Assembly (NCBI GenBank): GCA_019115285.1
Contig: DXDU01000023.1
Span: forward strand, 1-46,540
From: Candidatus Acutalibacter pullistercoris
GTDB lineage: Bacteria > Bacillota > Clostridia > Oscillospirales > Acutalibacteraceae
Reading direction: 5' to 3'
Length of the DNA: 46,540 nucleotides
This document shows positions 15,050-23,873 of the stretch, one piece after another. The notes under the pieces were generated by a model. The model had not been told where the DNA came from, made no database searches, and worked only from the letters and a program-made list of their open reading frames with translations. Within the stretch, counting starts at the first letter, position 1, and every line of letters starts with the position of its first letter. Position numbers and translations under genes: made by a program.

Positions 15050-16324
15050 TTATCCTGTGAAAATGTCCGAAGGGATGTCCCCTCCCCGGTCCACTGTCCC
15101 GGCGGAGCTGGAACTCTCCTCCTCTCCCTCGAACAGTTCCCCGGGGATGTCCCCGCCCCGGTCTCCCCCTTCCGAACTGCCGGAGCCGGTCTCCTGAGAG
15201 GGGTCTTCCCAGGTCTCATCGCTGTCCTGGGTCTCATCGGTGTCCTGGGTCCCGTCTGTAGTCTGGGTCTCGCCGGTGTCCTGGGAGCTCTCCTCCGGGG
15301 TGGAGGAGACGATGCCGTCCCCGTCGAAAATGCCGTTGGGGATGTCCCCGCCCCGGCCGTCCTCCTCTTCCTGGGGGGCGCCGGCGTTCTCATCGCCTCC
15401 CTCCGGGGCGGTCTGGGCGGCGGAGCCGGTCCAGTCCTCCAGCTCGATGGGCCCTGCCAGGAACCCGGCGTTGTGGGTGTCGGCGTAGGACAGATCCAGC
15501 ACCCCGGTCTCCTGGCCGCCAATCCTGGTGGTGTTCGTCAGCAGCTTCTGGGCAAACTCCAGCTTATAAGAGAGCTCGGCGGTGCTGCCCAGCTTGCACT
15601 CCACCCGGTCCTGGTACCACAGGCGGATGTCGTACAGGTCCGTCAGGTCCAGCCGGGTGCAGTCCTCCAGGATCTCCAGGTCCGACAGCTTGCCGAGAAT
15701 TTCCGTGAGCACGGCCTGGAGGGTCTGGTCCTCGGCGGAGAGGAACTGCCCGGGCTGGCTGGTCAGGCTGGGGTAGCCCCGGATCATCATGGTCCCCTCG
15801 GCGGGGGCCGTGCCCAGCTCTAAGATCTTCCCCTGGTCGCTGACCCACAGCCAGCCCCCGGCGGTCTCCACGCTGGCCTGCACCTGCGCCCCGGTGATGT
15901 GAATCTCTAAGGTGTTGGGCAGGTGCCGGGTGATCTGGGCCTCCTGCACATAGGGCAGCTGGCTCTCCAGCCGCTGCTCCCGGTCCTCGGTGGTGAGGAA
16001 CACCAGGTTCTCCCCGATCTCGTAGCCGCACAGGTCGGTGATCTCCTGGGCGGAATAGACGGAGTCCCCGGTGACCTGGATCTCCGCCACCTTGAACACC
16101 AAAAAGATGCAGAAGGCCGCGGTGATGGCCGCCATGAGCAGGATGCACACGATCAGGATCAGCAGGCGCTTGCCCGGGCCCAAGGGGCCCCGGCGCTTCT
16201 TCCCCGGCTTTCTGGCCGGGCGCTCCGGCGGGGGCCGGCGCCGTCCCTCCTGGGGAGGGGACATGCCGATAAAGTCCTCTTCTTCCAGGGGGCCTTTCCC
16301 CCGGCGTTTTCTGGGATCGGCCAT
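15050..16324 (-). CDS. ftsQ: FtsQ/DivIB-type division protein with repeat-bearing tail
   Basis: Bitopic septum protein linking FtsL and the septal synthase. Residues 1-50 are basic and Pro-rich, and 51-77 are the membrane helix (LLILIVCILLMAAITAAFCI). The POTRA domain begins at FKVAEIQVTGDSVYSAQEI, and beta-domain features (HLPNTLEIHITG, RLDLTDLYDIRLWY) follow to about residue 300. The last 125 residues are acidic, Ser/Thr/Asp/Glu/Gln-rich, and hold three copies of RGGDIPxx[IL]FxG at residues 324-335, 389-400 and 413-424, the last ending the protein. Between copies one and two lies a TQDTDE-type short repeat. The C-terminal repeats are not part of the usual FtsQ fold. The start has AAAGGAGGGAGG upstream. 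Confidence 0.9.
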   Translation of the reverse strand: MADPRKRRGKGPLEEEDFIGMSPPQEGRRRPPPERPARKPGKKRRGPLGPGKRLLILIVCILLMAAITAAFCIFLVFKVAEIQVTGDSVYSAQEITDLCGYEIGENLVFLTTEDREQRLESQLPYVQEAQITRHLPNTLEIHITGAQVQASVETAGGWLWVSDQGKILELGTAPAEGTMMIRGYPSLTSQPGQFLSAEDQTLQAVLTEILGKLSDLEILEDCTRLDLTDLYDIRLWYQDRVECKLGSTAELSYKLEFAQKLLTNTTRIGGQETGVLDLSYADTHNAGFLAGPIELEDWTGSAAQTAPEGGDENAGAPQEEEDGRGGDIPNGIFDGDGIVSSTPEESSQDTGETQTTDGTQDTDETQDSDETWEDPSQETGSGSSEGGDRGGDIPGELFEGEEESSSSAGTVDRGGDIPSDIFTG

Positions 16325-16351
16325 GGCCCTCCCTCCTTTCTCTGTGCCCTT

Positions 16352-17599
16352 TCAGGGCGCTTCTTGAATGTTCGCTCCCAGGGCCCGCAGGCTGCCTGCC
16401 AGGTCCTGGTATCCCCGGTGGATGTGACGCTCCCCGGTGATCTGAGTGGTGCCCCAGGCGGCAAGCCCGGCCACCGCCAGGGCGGCGCCGCCCCGCAGGT
16501 CCCCGGCCTGCACCTGGGCCCCGGTCAGGTGTTCCACGCCCTCCACCACGGCCACCCGGCCCTCCACCTTGATCTTGGCCCCCATGCGCCCCAGTTCCTC
16601 CGCCTGGCGGAACCTGTTCTGGAAGATGTTCTCCACAAAGACGCTGGTGCCCTGGCCCACCGCGGCCATGGCCATCACCACGGGCTGGGCGTCGGTGGGA
16701 AAACCAGGATAGGGCATGGTGCGCAGGTGCCGAATCCCGGAGAGCCTGGGCGGCGCCATGAGGCAGATGGCCCCGCCCATTTGCCGGACGGCGCAGCCCG
16801 CCGCCTCGAAGGGAGGCAGCATGGGCAGCAGGTGGGTGTTGTCCACCCCGGTGAGGGTGACGGTGCCGCCGGTCACCGCCCCGGCGGCCAGGTAGGTGGC
16901 GGCGGCGATCCTGTCGGGCATCACCCGGTGCTCGCAGCCATACAGAGCCTCCACCCCGTCGATGATGACGCAGCCCTCTCCCGCCCCGTAGATCCTGGCG
17001 CCGCAGCGGTTTAAATAGGCGGCCAGGTCGCAGATCTCCGGCTCCCGGGCGGCGTTTTCTATGACGGTGGTGCCCCGGCCGCAGGCCGCCGCCAGCATCA
17101 CGTTTTCCGTGGCCCCCACGCTGGGGAAGGACAGGGGAATGTAGCTGCCCTGTATTCCCCGGGGGGCGGCGCAGGAGAGGCAGCCCCCCTCCTCCTGGAT
17201 CTCCACCCCCAGCCGGGAGAGGGCCTCCAGGTGGAGGTCGATGGGCCTGGGGCCCAGCTCGCAGCCCCCGGGGAAGCACAGCCTGGCCTCTCCGCACCGG
17301 GAGACGATAGCCCCCAGAAACACGATGGAGGACCGCATCTCCCGCATGAGGCACTGGGGCACCTCGCAGCAGGTGGCGGCGTTTTCGATGACCAGGCTCC
17401 CCTCCTGCCAGCGGCACCGGCAGCCCAGATGCTCTAAGATCCGGCAGGCGGTGTCCACGTCGGAGAGCCTGGGGCAGTTGTGCAGCACGGTCTCCCCCCG
17501 GGCCAGCACCGCGGCGGCCAGCAGGGGCAGGGCGCTGTTCTTCGCCCCCTGGACGGACAGTTCCCCGGAGAGGGCCCCGGGGCCTTGGATCACGATCAT
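16352..17599 (-). CDS. murA: UDP-N-acetylglucosamine 1-carboxyvinyltransferase
   Basis: First committed step of peptidoglycan synthesis: transfer of enolpyruvate from PEP to UDP-GlcNAc. The catalytic loop is PGGCELGPRPIDLH with Cys113, so fosfomycin sensitivity is expected. VQGAKNSALPLLAA at the N-terminus and YPGFPTDAQPVVMAMA in the second half are further MurA signatures. I start at ATG 17597-17599 (GTGAGGTG eight bases upstream); an in-frame ATG at 17632 would add 11 residues unlike the family. Length is 415 residues. It lies between murG and ftsQ where other clusters often have murC/murB. A second murA paralogue elsewhere is common in Firmicutes but cannot be checked here. Confidence 0.95.
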   Translation of the reverse strand: MIVIQGPGALSGELSVQGAKNSALPLLAAAVLARGETVLHNCPRLSDVDTACRILEHLGCRCRWQEGSLVIENAATCCEVPQCLMREMRSSIVFLGAIVSRCGEARLCFPGGCELGPRPIDLHLEALSRLGVEIQEEGGCLSCAAPRGIQGSYIPLSFPSVGATENVMLAAACGRGTTVIENAAREPEICDLAAYLNRCGARIYGAGEGCVIIDGVEALYGCEHRVMPDRIAAATYLAAGAVTGGTVTLTGVDNTHLLPMLPPFEAAGCAVRQMGGAICLMAPPRLSGIRHLRTMPYPGFPTDAQPVVMAMAAVGQGTSVFVENIFQNRFRQAEELGRMGAKIKVEGRVAVVEGVEHLTGAQVQAGDLRGGAALAVAGLAAWGTTQITGERHIHRGYQDLAGSLRALGANIQEAP

Positions 17600-17664
17600 G
17601 GCGAACACCTCACTCTGGTTGGCATACGCCATCCTATGAAGTCTCCGCCAAAAGGTGAGGTGGC

Positions 17665-18783
17665 TTACTTTTTGGCCGCCGCCTTAATCACCCGGTAGAT
17701 CCGCTCGTTGGCATCCAGGGTCTCCATCTTCCCGGCGTTCTCCCCCAGGGACCGGAGGCGCTCCGGGTCGGAGAGGATGCCCTGGACCTTCTCCCACAGC
17801 AGCTCCCCGGTCAAGTCCTTCTCCTCGATGATCTCCGCCGCCCCCCGGTTGACCAGTGCCATGGCGTTGTGGAACTGGTGGTTCTCCGCCACGTTGGGAG
17901 AGGGGATCAGGATGGAGGCCTTGGCTTTTGCCTCAATCTCCGAGAGGGTCATAGCCCCGGCCCGGCCGATGACCAGGTCCGCCGCGGACAGGCACTGGGG
18001 CATGTTGTCGATGTAGGTGAGCACCTGGATCTGGGGGCTTTTCTCCAGGTCCAGGCCGAACTCTTTGCACTCGGCGAGGAACTTCTCGTCGTGGGCGCCG
18101 TAGCCGTGGATGTGCTGGTACTTGCCCTCTTTGGCGCTCTGGGCCAGCATGTAGGCGGCGGCCCGGTTCAGGGCAGAGGCCCCCAGGCTCCCCCCGAAGG
18201 AGAGGACCAGCGGCCGGTCGTCCAGGCCCAGGGCCTTCCGGGATTCCTCCCGCTGGGCGGCCATCACCTCCCCCCGCACCGGGTTCCCCGTGACGGTGCA
18301 CACCGCTTTGGGGTCCAGGTACTTTTTGGCGTCGGGCACCGCCAGCATCACGGTCTTCACAGACTTTGCCAGCATCTTGGTGGTGACGCCCGGGTAGGCG
18401 TTGGACTCGTGAATAACGCAGGGGATACCCAGCTTGGCCGCCTCCCGGATCACCGGGCCGCTGACGTAGCCCCCGGTGCCCACGCACACGTCCGGGGCAA
18501 ACTCCTGCAAGATCTTCTTGGCCTCCGCCGTGGAGGTGAACACCCGCACCACTGTCTGGGCGTTGCGCCACAGGTTTTTGGGGGTGAGCTTCCGCTGGAA
18601 GCCGGAGATGTGCACCGTCTTGATCTCAAACCCCGCCTGGGGCACCAGACGCTCCTCCATGCCCCCCTTGTTCCCCACGTAGAGGATCTGGGCGTCGGGC
18701 TCTTTCTGGCGCAGGTACCCGGCGGCGGCCAGGGCCGGGTTGATGTGCCCGGCGGTGCCTCCCCCTGTGAACAGGACCTTCAT
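17665..18783 (-). CDS. murG: MurG glycosyltransferase
   Basis: UDP-GlcNAc:lipid I transferase (undecaprenyl-pyrophosphoryl-MurNAc-pentapeptide), making lipid II at the inner membrane face. The N-terminal glycine-rich loop FTGGGTAGHINPALAAA is present. GTGGYVSGPVIREA, LSFGGSLGASALNRA and the C-terminal donor site VIGRAGAMTLSEIEAKAKASILIP follow in order (each quoted in part). The ATG at 18781-18783 is preceded by AAAGGGAG; the 18-codon extension to 18837 overlaps the ftsW end. Length is 372 residues. It follows ftsW at 37 bases. Confidence 0.96.
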   Translation of the reverse strand: MKVLFTGGGTAGHINPALAAAGYLRQKEPDAQILYVGNKGGMEERLVPQAGFEIKTVHISGFQRKLTPKNLWRNAQTVVRVFTSTAEAKKILQEFAPDVCVGTGGYVSGPVIREAAKLGIPCVIHESNAYPGVTTKMLAKSVKTVMLAVPDAKKYLDPKAVCTVTGNPVRGEVMAAQREESRKALGLDDRPLVLSFGGSLGASALNRAAAYMLAQSAKEGKYQHIHGYGAHDEKFLAECKEFGLDLEKSPQIQVLTYIDNMPQCLSAADLVIGRAGAMTLSEIEAKAKASILIPSPNVAENHQFHNAMALVNRGAAEIIEEKDLTGELLWEKVQGILSDPERLRSLGENAGKMETLDANERIYRVIKAAAKK

Positions 18784-18820
18784 ACTGGCTCCACTCCCTT
18801 TCCAGTTTCCATACCGTCGG

Positions 18821-20077
18821 TCAGGACTTCTCAACATTGGAGCTGCGGGAGATGTTCAGCAGCACCCCCATCTCCGCCAAGAGCACCATCAGCGCCGTGC
18901 CCCCGTAGCTGAAGAAGGGCAGGGCGATGCCTGTGTTGGGGATGGTGTTTGTCACCACGCAGATGTTCAGCACCGCCTGCAGCCCCACCTGGAAGGTGAT
19001 GCCCAGGCCTAGGAGCATGCCGAATTTATCCCGGGCGTGAAGGGACACGTACACGCCCCGCCACACCAGAAGTCCGAAGAGCACCATAATCACCAGGGCC
19101 CCCAGCATCCCCAGCTCCTCGCAGATCACCGCGAAGATAAAGTCGTTCTGGGGCTCGGGGAGCCACAAATACTTCTGCCTGGACTGTCCCAGGCCCACCC
19201 CCAGAAAGCCCCCGGAGCCAATGGCGTACAAAGACTGGCGGGTCTGCCAGGTCAGGTCCGGGTCCAGTTCCTCCGACCAGGGGTCCAGCCAGATGTCCAC
19301 CCGGGAGGACTGGTAGCTGTCCCCGCCCAGGAGCATATACAGCAGCGCCGCCCCCAGCACGATCCCCCCCAGCACGAACCACCGGGGCTGGGTGCCCCCC
19401 ACAAACATGAGGATGGCCCCCAGGACCAGGATGATCAGGGTGGCGGACAGGTGGTTTTCCAAAAAGATCAGGCCTCCCACCGCCCCCAAGATCAGGACGA
19501 AGGGCGCCACGCCGTAGCGGAAGGTGTTCATCTTGTCCAGGTTCTGGGAGATCAGGTGGGCGAAGATCAGGATCACCGCGAACTTTGCCAGCTCCGAGGG
19601 CTGGAAGCTCACCGGGCCGAACTGCAGCCACCGGTAGGCCGTACCCTCGTTGGGGGCGAACTGCTTGAGCCCCGCCGCCTTGAACACCAGCACCAGCCCC
19701 AGAAGCGCTATAGCGATGCCCAAGACGATCCAGGCGAACTTGTGGTAGTGGTGGTAGTCGAAGGTGGAGATCAGCAGCATGAACATCACCCCCGCCCCGG
19801 CGAACATGGCCTGGCGGGAGATATAGGCGTAGCTGCTGCCCTCGTTGTAGTAGGCGTAGGCGTAGCTGGCGGAAAAGAGCATCACCAGGCCGATGGCCAG
19901 CAGCACGATGATCAGCAGGAACAAGGGCATATCCATGCCCTGCCCCAGGGAGAACACCTTATACTTCATCTTTCTGCGCCGGACAGGGCGCTTGCCCTCC
20001 CGGGGAGGCTCCTGCCGGGGAGGCTCGTATACAGGCACCCGGCGCAGGCCCCGGGCGGTCTTTCCAGCGGCGGCCAT
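18821..20077 (-). CDS. ftsW: FtsW-type lipid II polymerase (SEDS family)
   Basis: SEDS peptidoglycan glycosyltransferase that works with the class B PBP encoded upstream. The first 45 residues are basic and Pro-rich; about ten membrane segments follow. SEDS signatures are GAYRWLQFGPVSFQPSE-like (here TAYRWLQFGPVSFQPSELAK), ENHLSATLIIL and, near the end, NTGIALPFFSYGGTALM. The ATG at 20075-20077 sits five bases after a near-perfect AAAGGAGGTGG; an ATG at 20095 would put that ribosome site inside the gene. Length is 418 residues. Could equally be called SpoVE by analogy to Bacillus; the dcw position favours the vegetative FtsW role. Confidence 0.94.
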   Translation of the reverse strand: MAAAGKTARGLRRVPVYEPPRQEPPREGKRPVRRRKMKYKVFSLGQGMDMPLFLLIIVLLAIGLVMLFSASYAYAYYNEGSSYAYISRQAMFAGAGVMFMLLISTFDYHHYHKFAWIVLGIAIALLGLVLVFKAAGLKQFAPNEGTAYRWLQFGPVSFQPSELAKFAVILIFAHLISQNLDKMNTFRYGVAPFVLILGAVGGLIFLENHLSATLIILVLGAILMFVGGTQPRWFVLGGIVLGAALLYMLLGGDSYQSSRVDIWLDPWSEELDPDLTWQTRQSLYAIGSGGFLGVGLGQSRQKYLWLPEPQNDFIFAVICEELGMLGALVIMVLFGLLVWRGVYVSLHARDKFGMLLGLGITFQVGLQAVLNICVVTNTIPNTGIALPFFSYGGTALMVLLAEMGVLLNISRSSNVEKS

Positions 20078-20115
20078 GGGGCCACCTCCTTTCACAGCAT
20101 GTTCGAAGGCTCTTT

Positions 20116-20146
20116 GAAAAGGGAACCGGTCTTTTCCCCTTTTAGC
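20116..20146 (-). terminator. Possible weak terminator between mraY and ftsW
   Basis: On the minus strand AAAAGGGGAA and TTCCCTTTT can pair with one bulge around an eight-base loop, in the 109-base gap where many clusters carry murD. The T run is part of the stem, so termination would be partial at most. Confidence 0.3.
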
Positions 20147-20186
20147 TTTCCCAGAGATCCTCCGGTCAGACAGTCATTTTCTTCTT

Positions 20187-21188
20187 TTACACCCCAAAGA
20201 GCACGCACAGGAAGGCCACGGCGCTGCCCAGCAGGGACACCAGGCCGAAGACCCCGCAGATCTTCATCTCGCTCCAGCCGCACATCTCAAAGTGGTGGTG
20301 GATGGGGCTCATTTTAAACAGGCGCTTGCCGTGGGTGGCCTTAAAGTAGCTGACCTGCAGCACCACGGAGAGGATCTCCGCCCAGTAGACCAGGCCCACC
20401 GGCAGCAGCAGAATGGGCAGGTCCATGCCGAAGGCCAGGGCCCCCACCATGCCCCCTAAGAACAGGGAGCCCGTGTCCCCCATAAAGACTTTGGCGGGGT
20501 GCCAGTTCCACACCAGAAAGCCCAGGCACCCGGCGGCGGCCGCCACCCCCAGGGCGGACAGGCCCGTCATGGACAGGGCCCCGGCGCACAGCGCCATGCC
20601 CAGGAAGGCGAAGAAGGACACGGTGGAGTCCAGGCCGTCGATGCCGTCGGTGAAGTTGACGGCGTTGACCAGCCCCACCAGCAAAATAGCCGCCAGAATG
20701 TAGTAGAAGAAGCCCAGGTCCACCTGGCCCACAAAGGGGATGAGGGTGGCGGTGGAGTCTCCGGAAAGGCCCAGGGAGGCGAAGTAGGCGATGGCCACCG
20801 CGAACTGCAGCACCAGCTTCTGCTTTTCCGTCAGCCCCAGGTTGCGCTTTTTCACAATGCCGATGTAGTCATCCATAAAGCCGATGGCCCCGAAGGCCAC
20901 AGCCATGCCCAGGCCGGCGAAGACCCGCACCTTCATCAGGAAAGTCTCCTCCACCCCCAGGGCGTAGAACACCGGCAGGCAGGCGATCATGGCCAGGGCG
21001 ATGCCCAGGATGAACATGATGCCCCCCATGGTGGGGGTGCCCTGTTTGTTCTTGTGCCACTTGGGGCCCACTTCCCGGATGGTCTGGCCGAATTTCAGCT
21101 TGTGCAGCTCCGGGATGAGCCACCGCCCCAGCAGGGCGGTGACGGCGAAGGTCAGCACGGCCACCGAAAGATACAATACTGTTTGCAT
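20187..21188 (-). CDS. mraY: Phospho-N-acetylmuramoyl-pentapeptide-transferase MraY
   Basis: Integral membrane enzyme making lipid I from UDP-MurNAc-pentapeptide and undecaprenyl phosphate. Ten hydrophobic segments are visible. Family motifs: KQGTPTMGGIMFILG, FGAIGFMDDYIGIVKKRN (with the Asp-Asp pair), NAVNFTDGIDGLDS, GFLVWNWHPAKVFMGDTGSL and MSPIHHHFEMCGWSE (each in part). Length is 333 residues. It follows the PBP gene by 45 bases; murE and murF, usually next to mraY, are absent. ATG has GAAGAGGGGA upstream. Confidence 0.97.
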   Translation of the reverse strand: MQTVLYLSVAVLTFAVTALLGRWLIPELHKLKFGQTIREVGPKWHKNKQGTPTMGGIMFILGIALAMIACLPVFYALGVEETFLMKVRVFAGLGMAVAFGAIGFMDDYIGIVKKRNLGLTEKQKLVLQFAVAIAYFASLGLSGDSTATLIPFVGQVDLGFFYYILAAILLVGLVNAVNFTDGIDGLDSTVSFFAFLGMALCAGALSMTGLSALGVAAAAGCLGFLVWNWHPAKVFMGDTGSLFLGGMVGALAFGMDLPILLLPVGLVYWAEILSVVLQVSYFKATHGKRLFKMSPIHHHFEMCGWSEMKICGVFGLVSLLGSAVAFLCVLFGV

Positions 21189-21233
21189 AGCGAAAGTCCC
21201 CTCTTCTTTCCAGTTCTTTTCCCAGATCTCCCT

Positions 21234-23663
21234 TTATCCCGTGGCCACCGTCTCCGCGCTGGAGTTGTCGGCGAAGGTCAGGGGGATCACCGTACCCATC
21301 TGCACCAGCTCTCCCGCCTGGATGGACTGCATGGTCACCGTGGCGTTGGAGGAGCTGGACCCGGCGGCGCTGATCTGCAGGCCGCTGATGGAGGCCAGGT
21401 AATTGGCGTTGACCAAGTCCATGCCGGAGAAGTCCGGCACCTCCACATAGGTGCTCTCCTCGTCGTAGCCGCTGGTGTACAGCACCACCTGGCCGTCCTT
21501 GGGCACCGCGGTGCCGCTCATGGGCACCTGCTGGGTCACCACCGTAGACAGGTCGCTCTCGTCCCCCACCACGGTGTAGCCCAGGCCTTCCTGCTCCAGC
21601 ACCTGGTAGGCGTCCTCCAGCGTCATGCCCGCCACAGAGGGAGCGGTGGTGTCCAGCATCTCCGCCTCCTCGTCGGTGTACTGGGCCTCCACCCCCAGGT
21701 AGGGCAGCACCTCCGCCATGATCTTGGCGAAGATGGGCCCTGCGATGGCGTTGCCGCCGGGGGACACGCCGCTCACTTCCTGGTTGGGCTCGTCGAAGTA
21801 CACCAGCAGGGCGTACTGGGGGTCCTCCGCCGGGGCGAAGCCGCAGTAAGAGACGATGTATTTCATGCCCTCGGACTTGTCTTCGTTATATTGGGCGATC
21901 TTCTCGGTGGTGCCGGTCTTGCCGGCGATGCGGTAGCCCGCCACATAGCCGCCGGTGGCGGAGCCGCTCTCCACGTTGTACTGGAGGATGTCGATGATCT
22001 TCCGGCAGGTCTCCTCGCTGACCACCTGCCGGCGGTAGCCGGTGTCGGCGGTGGAGAGGATGTTGCCGTCGCTGTCCAAGATCCGGTCCACCAGGTGGGG
22101 CTGCACCAGGTAGCCCCCGTTGGCGATGGCGCAGGCCGCGGTGAGCATGTGGATGGGGGTGATGCTGAAGTTCTGCCCGAAGGATTCCACCGCCAGGTCC
22201 GCGGGGATGTTGGCCATGTCCTCCTCGCTGTGGAGCAGGGTGGCCGCCTCGCCGGGCAGGTCGATGCCGGTGGACTCCGTCATGCCGAAGGCCTCCCGGT
22301 ACTTGCAGAAGGTCTCCGCCCCCAGCAGCTGGCCCATGTGGATGAGCCAGGGGTTGCAGGAGTTGTAAATGCCGGCGGCGAAGGTCTCCAGGCCGTGGCC
22401 GTTTTCCGACCAGCAGTCGATGCCGTTCTCCACGCCCTCCACCGGCATATTCCCGGTGCAGACGAAGGTGCTGTCCAGGTCCACCACACCCTCTTCCAGG
22501 GCCATGGCGCCCACGCACATCTTATACACAGAGCCGGGGTAGTAGGTGTCGGACACAGCCTTGTTCCGCCACTGCAGGTTTAGGGCCCGGTTGTACACCG
22601 TGTCCTCGTCCACGCCGTCCTGCTCCTCCTTGCTCTCTTCCGAAGTCTCTTCCGAAGTCTCTTCCGAACTCTCTTCCGAACTCTCCTCCGAACTTTCCTC
22701 CGAGCTCTCCTCTTCCCCGCTGGCCTCGGCCACGGCGGCTTCCTCTTCCCGCTGCTTCTCCAGCTCCTCTTCCAGATCCCCCCGGGTCTTGTCCAGCAAG
22801 GTCTCGTCCTCTACGGTAAAGGGGTCATTGGGATCGAAATAGGGGTTGGTGGCCAGGCCGATGATGCCTCCGGTCTTCACGTTCATCAAAATGGCCACGG
22901 CGCCGTTTTCCACGCCGTAGGTCTCCATGCCCTCGGCCAGGTACTTCTCCATAATGCTCTGCACCGTCTCGTCGATGGTGAGCACCAGGCTGTGGCCGTC
23001 GTCGGGCTCTACGTACTGCTCATACTCAAAGGGCATGTCGGTGTTCCAGGCGTTCTTCGCCGAGATCAGCCGGCCCTCGGTGCCGCTGAGTTCCTCGTCG
23101 TAGTAGACTTCCAGCCCCCCCAGGCCCTGGCCGTCGGTGCCGGTAAAGCCCAGCACGTTGGAGGCCACGGTGCCGTAGGGGTAGTAGCGCTTGTAGTCGT
23201 CGATGAGCCGCACCCCGGCGGAGATCTCGTTCTCCTCCAAAAAGGCGTTGATGGCGTCCCGGGCGTCTGTCTCAATCTGCCGTTTGAGCACGGTGTAGTA
23301 GGAACTGCTGTCCCCGGTCATCTCGTAGATGGACTCCTCGTCCATCTCCAGAATCTGGGCGAGGCCCCGGGCCACGGTGCGGCGCAGGTCCTCGTCGTCG
23401 GCTAAGTAGGCGGGCTCCAGCACCACCGTCCACACGCTGGCGCTCTGGGCCAGGACCTTGGTGCCGGTGGCGTCGTAGATAGTGCCCCGCATGGCGGGCA
23501 GGCTGGTGCTGGCCAGGCTCTGGTCCAGGGCGGCGGTGCGCATCTCCTCCCCCCGGACGATCTGCCAGTAAAACAGATTGCAGGCGGCGGCACCAAAGCC
23601 CACCAGCACCATCACGGCCATGACCAGCAAGGCCTTGCGCCACATCTTCTTGTTAGTTCCCAA
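21234..23663 (-). CDS. Class B penicillin-binding protein (SpoVD/FtsI type) with PASTA domains
   Basis: Septal or cortex transpeptidase. One N-terminal membrane helix (residues 11-30) is followed by a PBP dimerisation domain (AMRGTIYDATGTKVLA). The transpeptidase domain holds SVYK (Ser378, Lys381), SCN (Ser435-Asn437) and KTGT (Lys582); a PASTA region fills the last 140 residues (VAGMTLEDAYQVLEQEGLGY; VEVPDFSGMDLVNANYL). An acidic Ser/Glu insert at about residues 300-347, just before the active site, contains seven tandem S-S-E-E-like units encoded by a 12-base DNA repeat. At 809 residues it is longer than SpoVD, largely through this insert. Two PASTA units suggest SpoVD; the position after ftsL also fits FtsI, so no symbol is given. 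Confidence 0.93.
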   Translation of the reverse strand: MGTNKKMWRKALLVMAVMVLVGFGAAACNLFYWQIVRGEEMRTAALDQSLASTSLPAMRGTIYDATGTKVLAQSASVWTVVLEPAYLADDEDLRRTVARGLAQILEMDEESIYEMTGDSSSYYTVLKRQIETDARDAINAFLEENEISAGVRLIDDYKRYYPYGTVASNVLGFTGTDGQGLGGLEVYYDEELSGTEGRLISAKNAWNTDMPFEYEQYVEPDDGHSLVLTIDETVQSIMEKYLAEGMETYGVENGAVAILMNVKTGGIIGLATNPYFDPNDPFTVEDETLLDKTRGDLEEELEKQREEEAAVAEASGEEESSEESSEESSEESSEETSEETSEESKEEQDGVDEDTVYNRALNLQWRNKAVSDTYYPGSVYKMCVGAMALEEGVVDLDSTFVCTGNMPVEGVENGIDCWSENGHGLETFAAGIYNSCNPWLIHMGQLLGAETFCKYREAFGMTESTGIDLPGEAATLLHSEEDMANIPADLAVESFGQNFSITPIHMLTAACAIANGGYLVQPHLVDRILDSDGNILSTADTGYRRQVVSEETCRKIIDILQYNVESGSATGGYVAGYRIAGKTGTTEKIAQYNEDKSEGMKYIVSYCGFAPAEDPQYALLVYFDEPNQEVSGVSPGGNAIAGPIFAKIMAEVLPYLGVEAQYTDEEAEMLDTTAPSVAGMTLEDAYQVLEQEGLGYTVVGDESDLSTVVTQQVPMSGTAVPKDGQVVLYTSGYDEESTYVEVPDFSGMDLVNANYLASISGLQISAAGSSSSNATVTMQSIQAGELVQMGTVIPLTFADNSSAETVATG
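22626..22716 (-). repeat. 12-base coding tandem repeat in the PBP gene
   Basis: About seven imperfect copies of a 12-base unit (reading TCGGAAGAGAGT and variants) encode Ser-Ser/Thr-Ser-Glu-Glu units. The unit is a multiple of three, so copy-number change would stay in frame. Confidence 0.8.
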
Positions 23664-23693
23664 AGCGTTTCCTCCTGTGTGTTCCCGAAAGGC

Positions 23694-23735
23694 GAAAAAA
23701 GCGGAAAATGAGAGTCAAGATCGCTCTTGGCTCTC
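23694..23735 (-). terminator. Terminator-like hairpin between ftsL and the PBP gene
   Basis: On the minus strand two 5-bp arms (GAGAG/CTCTC and CAAGA/TCTTG, separated by one mismatch) surround a GCGA loop and are followed by ATTTTCCGCTTTTTT. The arms lie at 23710-23720 and 23725-23735. It could attenuate the PBP-mraY-ftsW part of the cluster. Confidence 0.45.
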
Positions 23736-23873
23736 CTCCTCAAACACCCCAGTCCACCGCTCTATCTCTATTCTGCCCCGGCCTTTCCTAGACCGGGAGA
23801 GCGTTTTCCATCCCGTGCCCGGAACATGCAAATAGCGCGGCCGGTCTCCCGGCAGCGCCACCGCTCTGTCCTC

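Noticed and set aside
20499-22583. 694-codon open frame on the plus strand across mraY and the PBP
   Set aside because: Its sequence is His/Gly/Gln/Val-rich and follows the antisense of two clear genes. Long antisense frames are expected in DNA of this GC content, and no family motif or ribosome site is visible. The same applies to other long antisense frames in the window.
22626-22716. Short regular repeats resembling a CRISPR array
   Set aside because: The unit is 12 bases with no spacers and lies in frame in the PBP gene as S-S-E-E codons. No cas gene is present.
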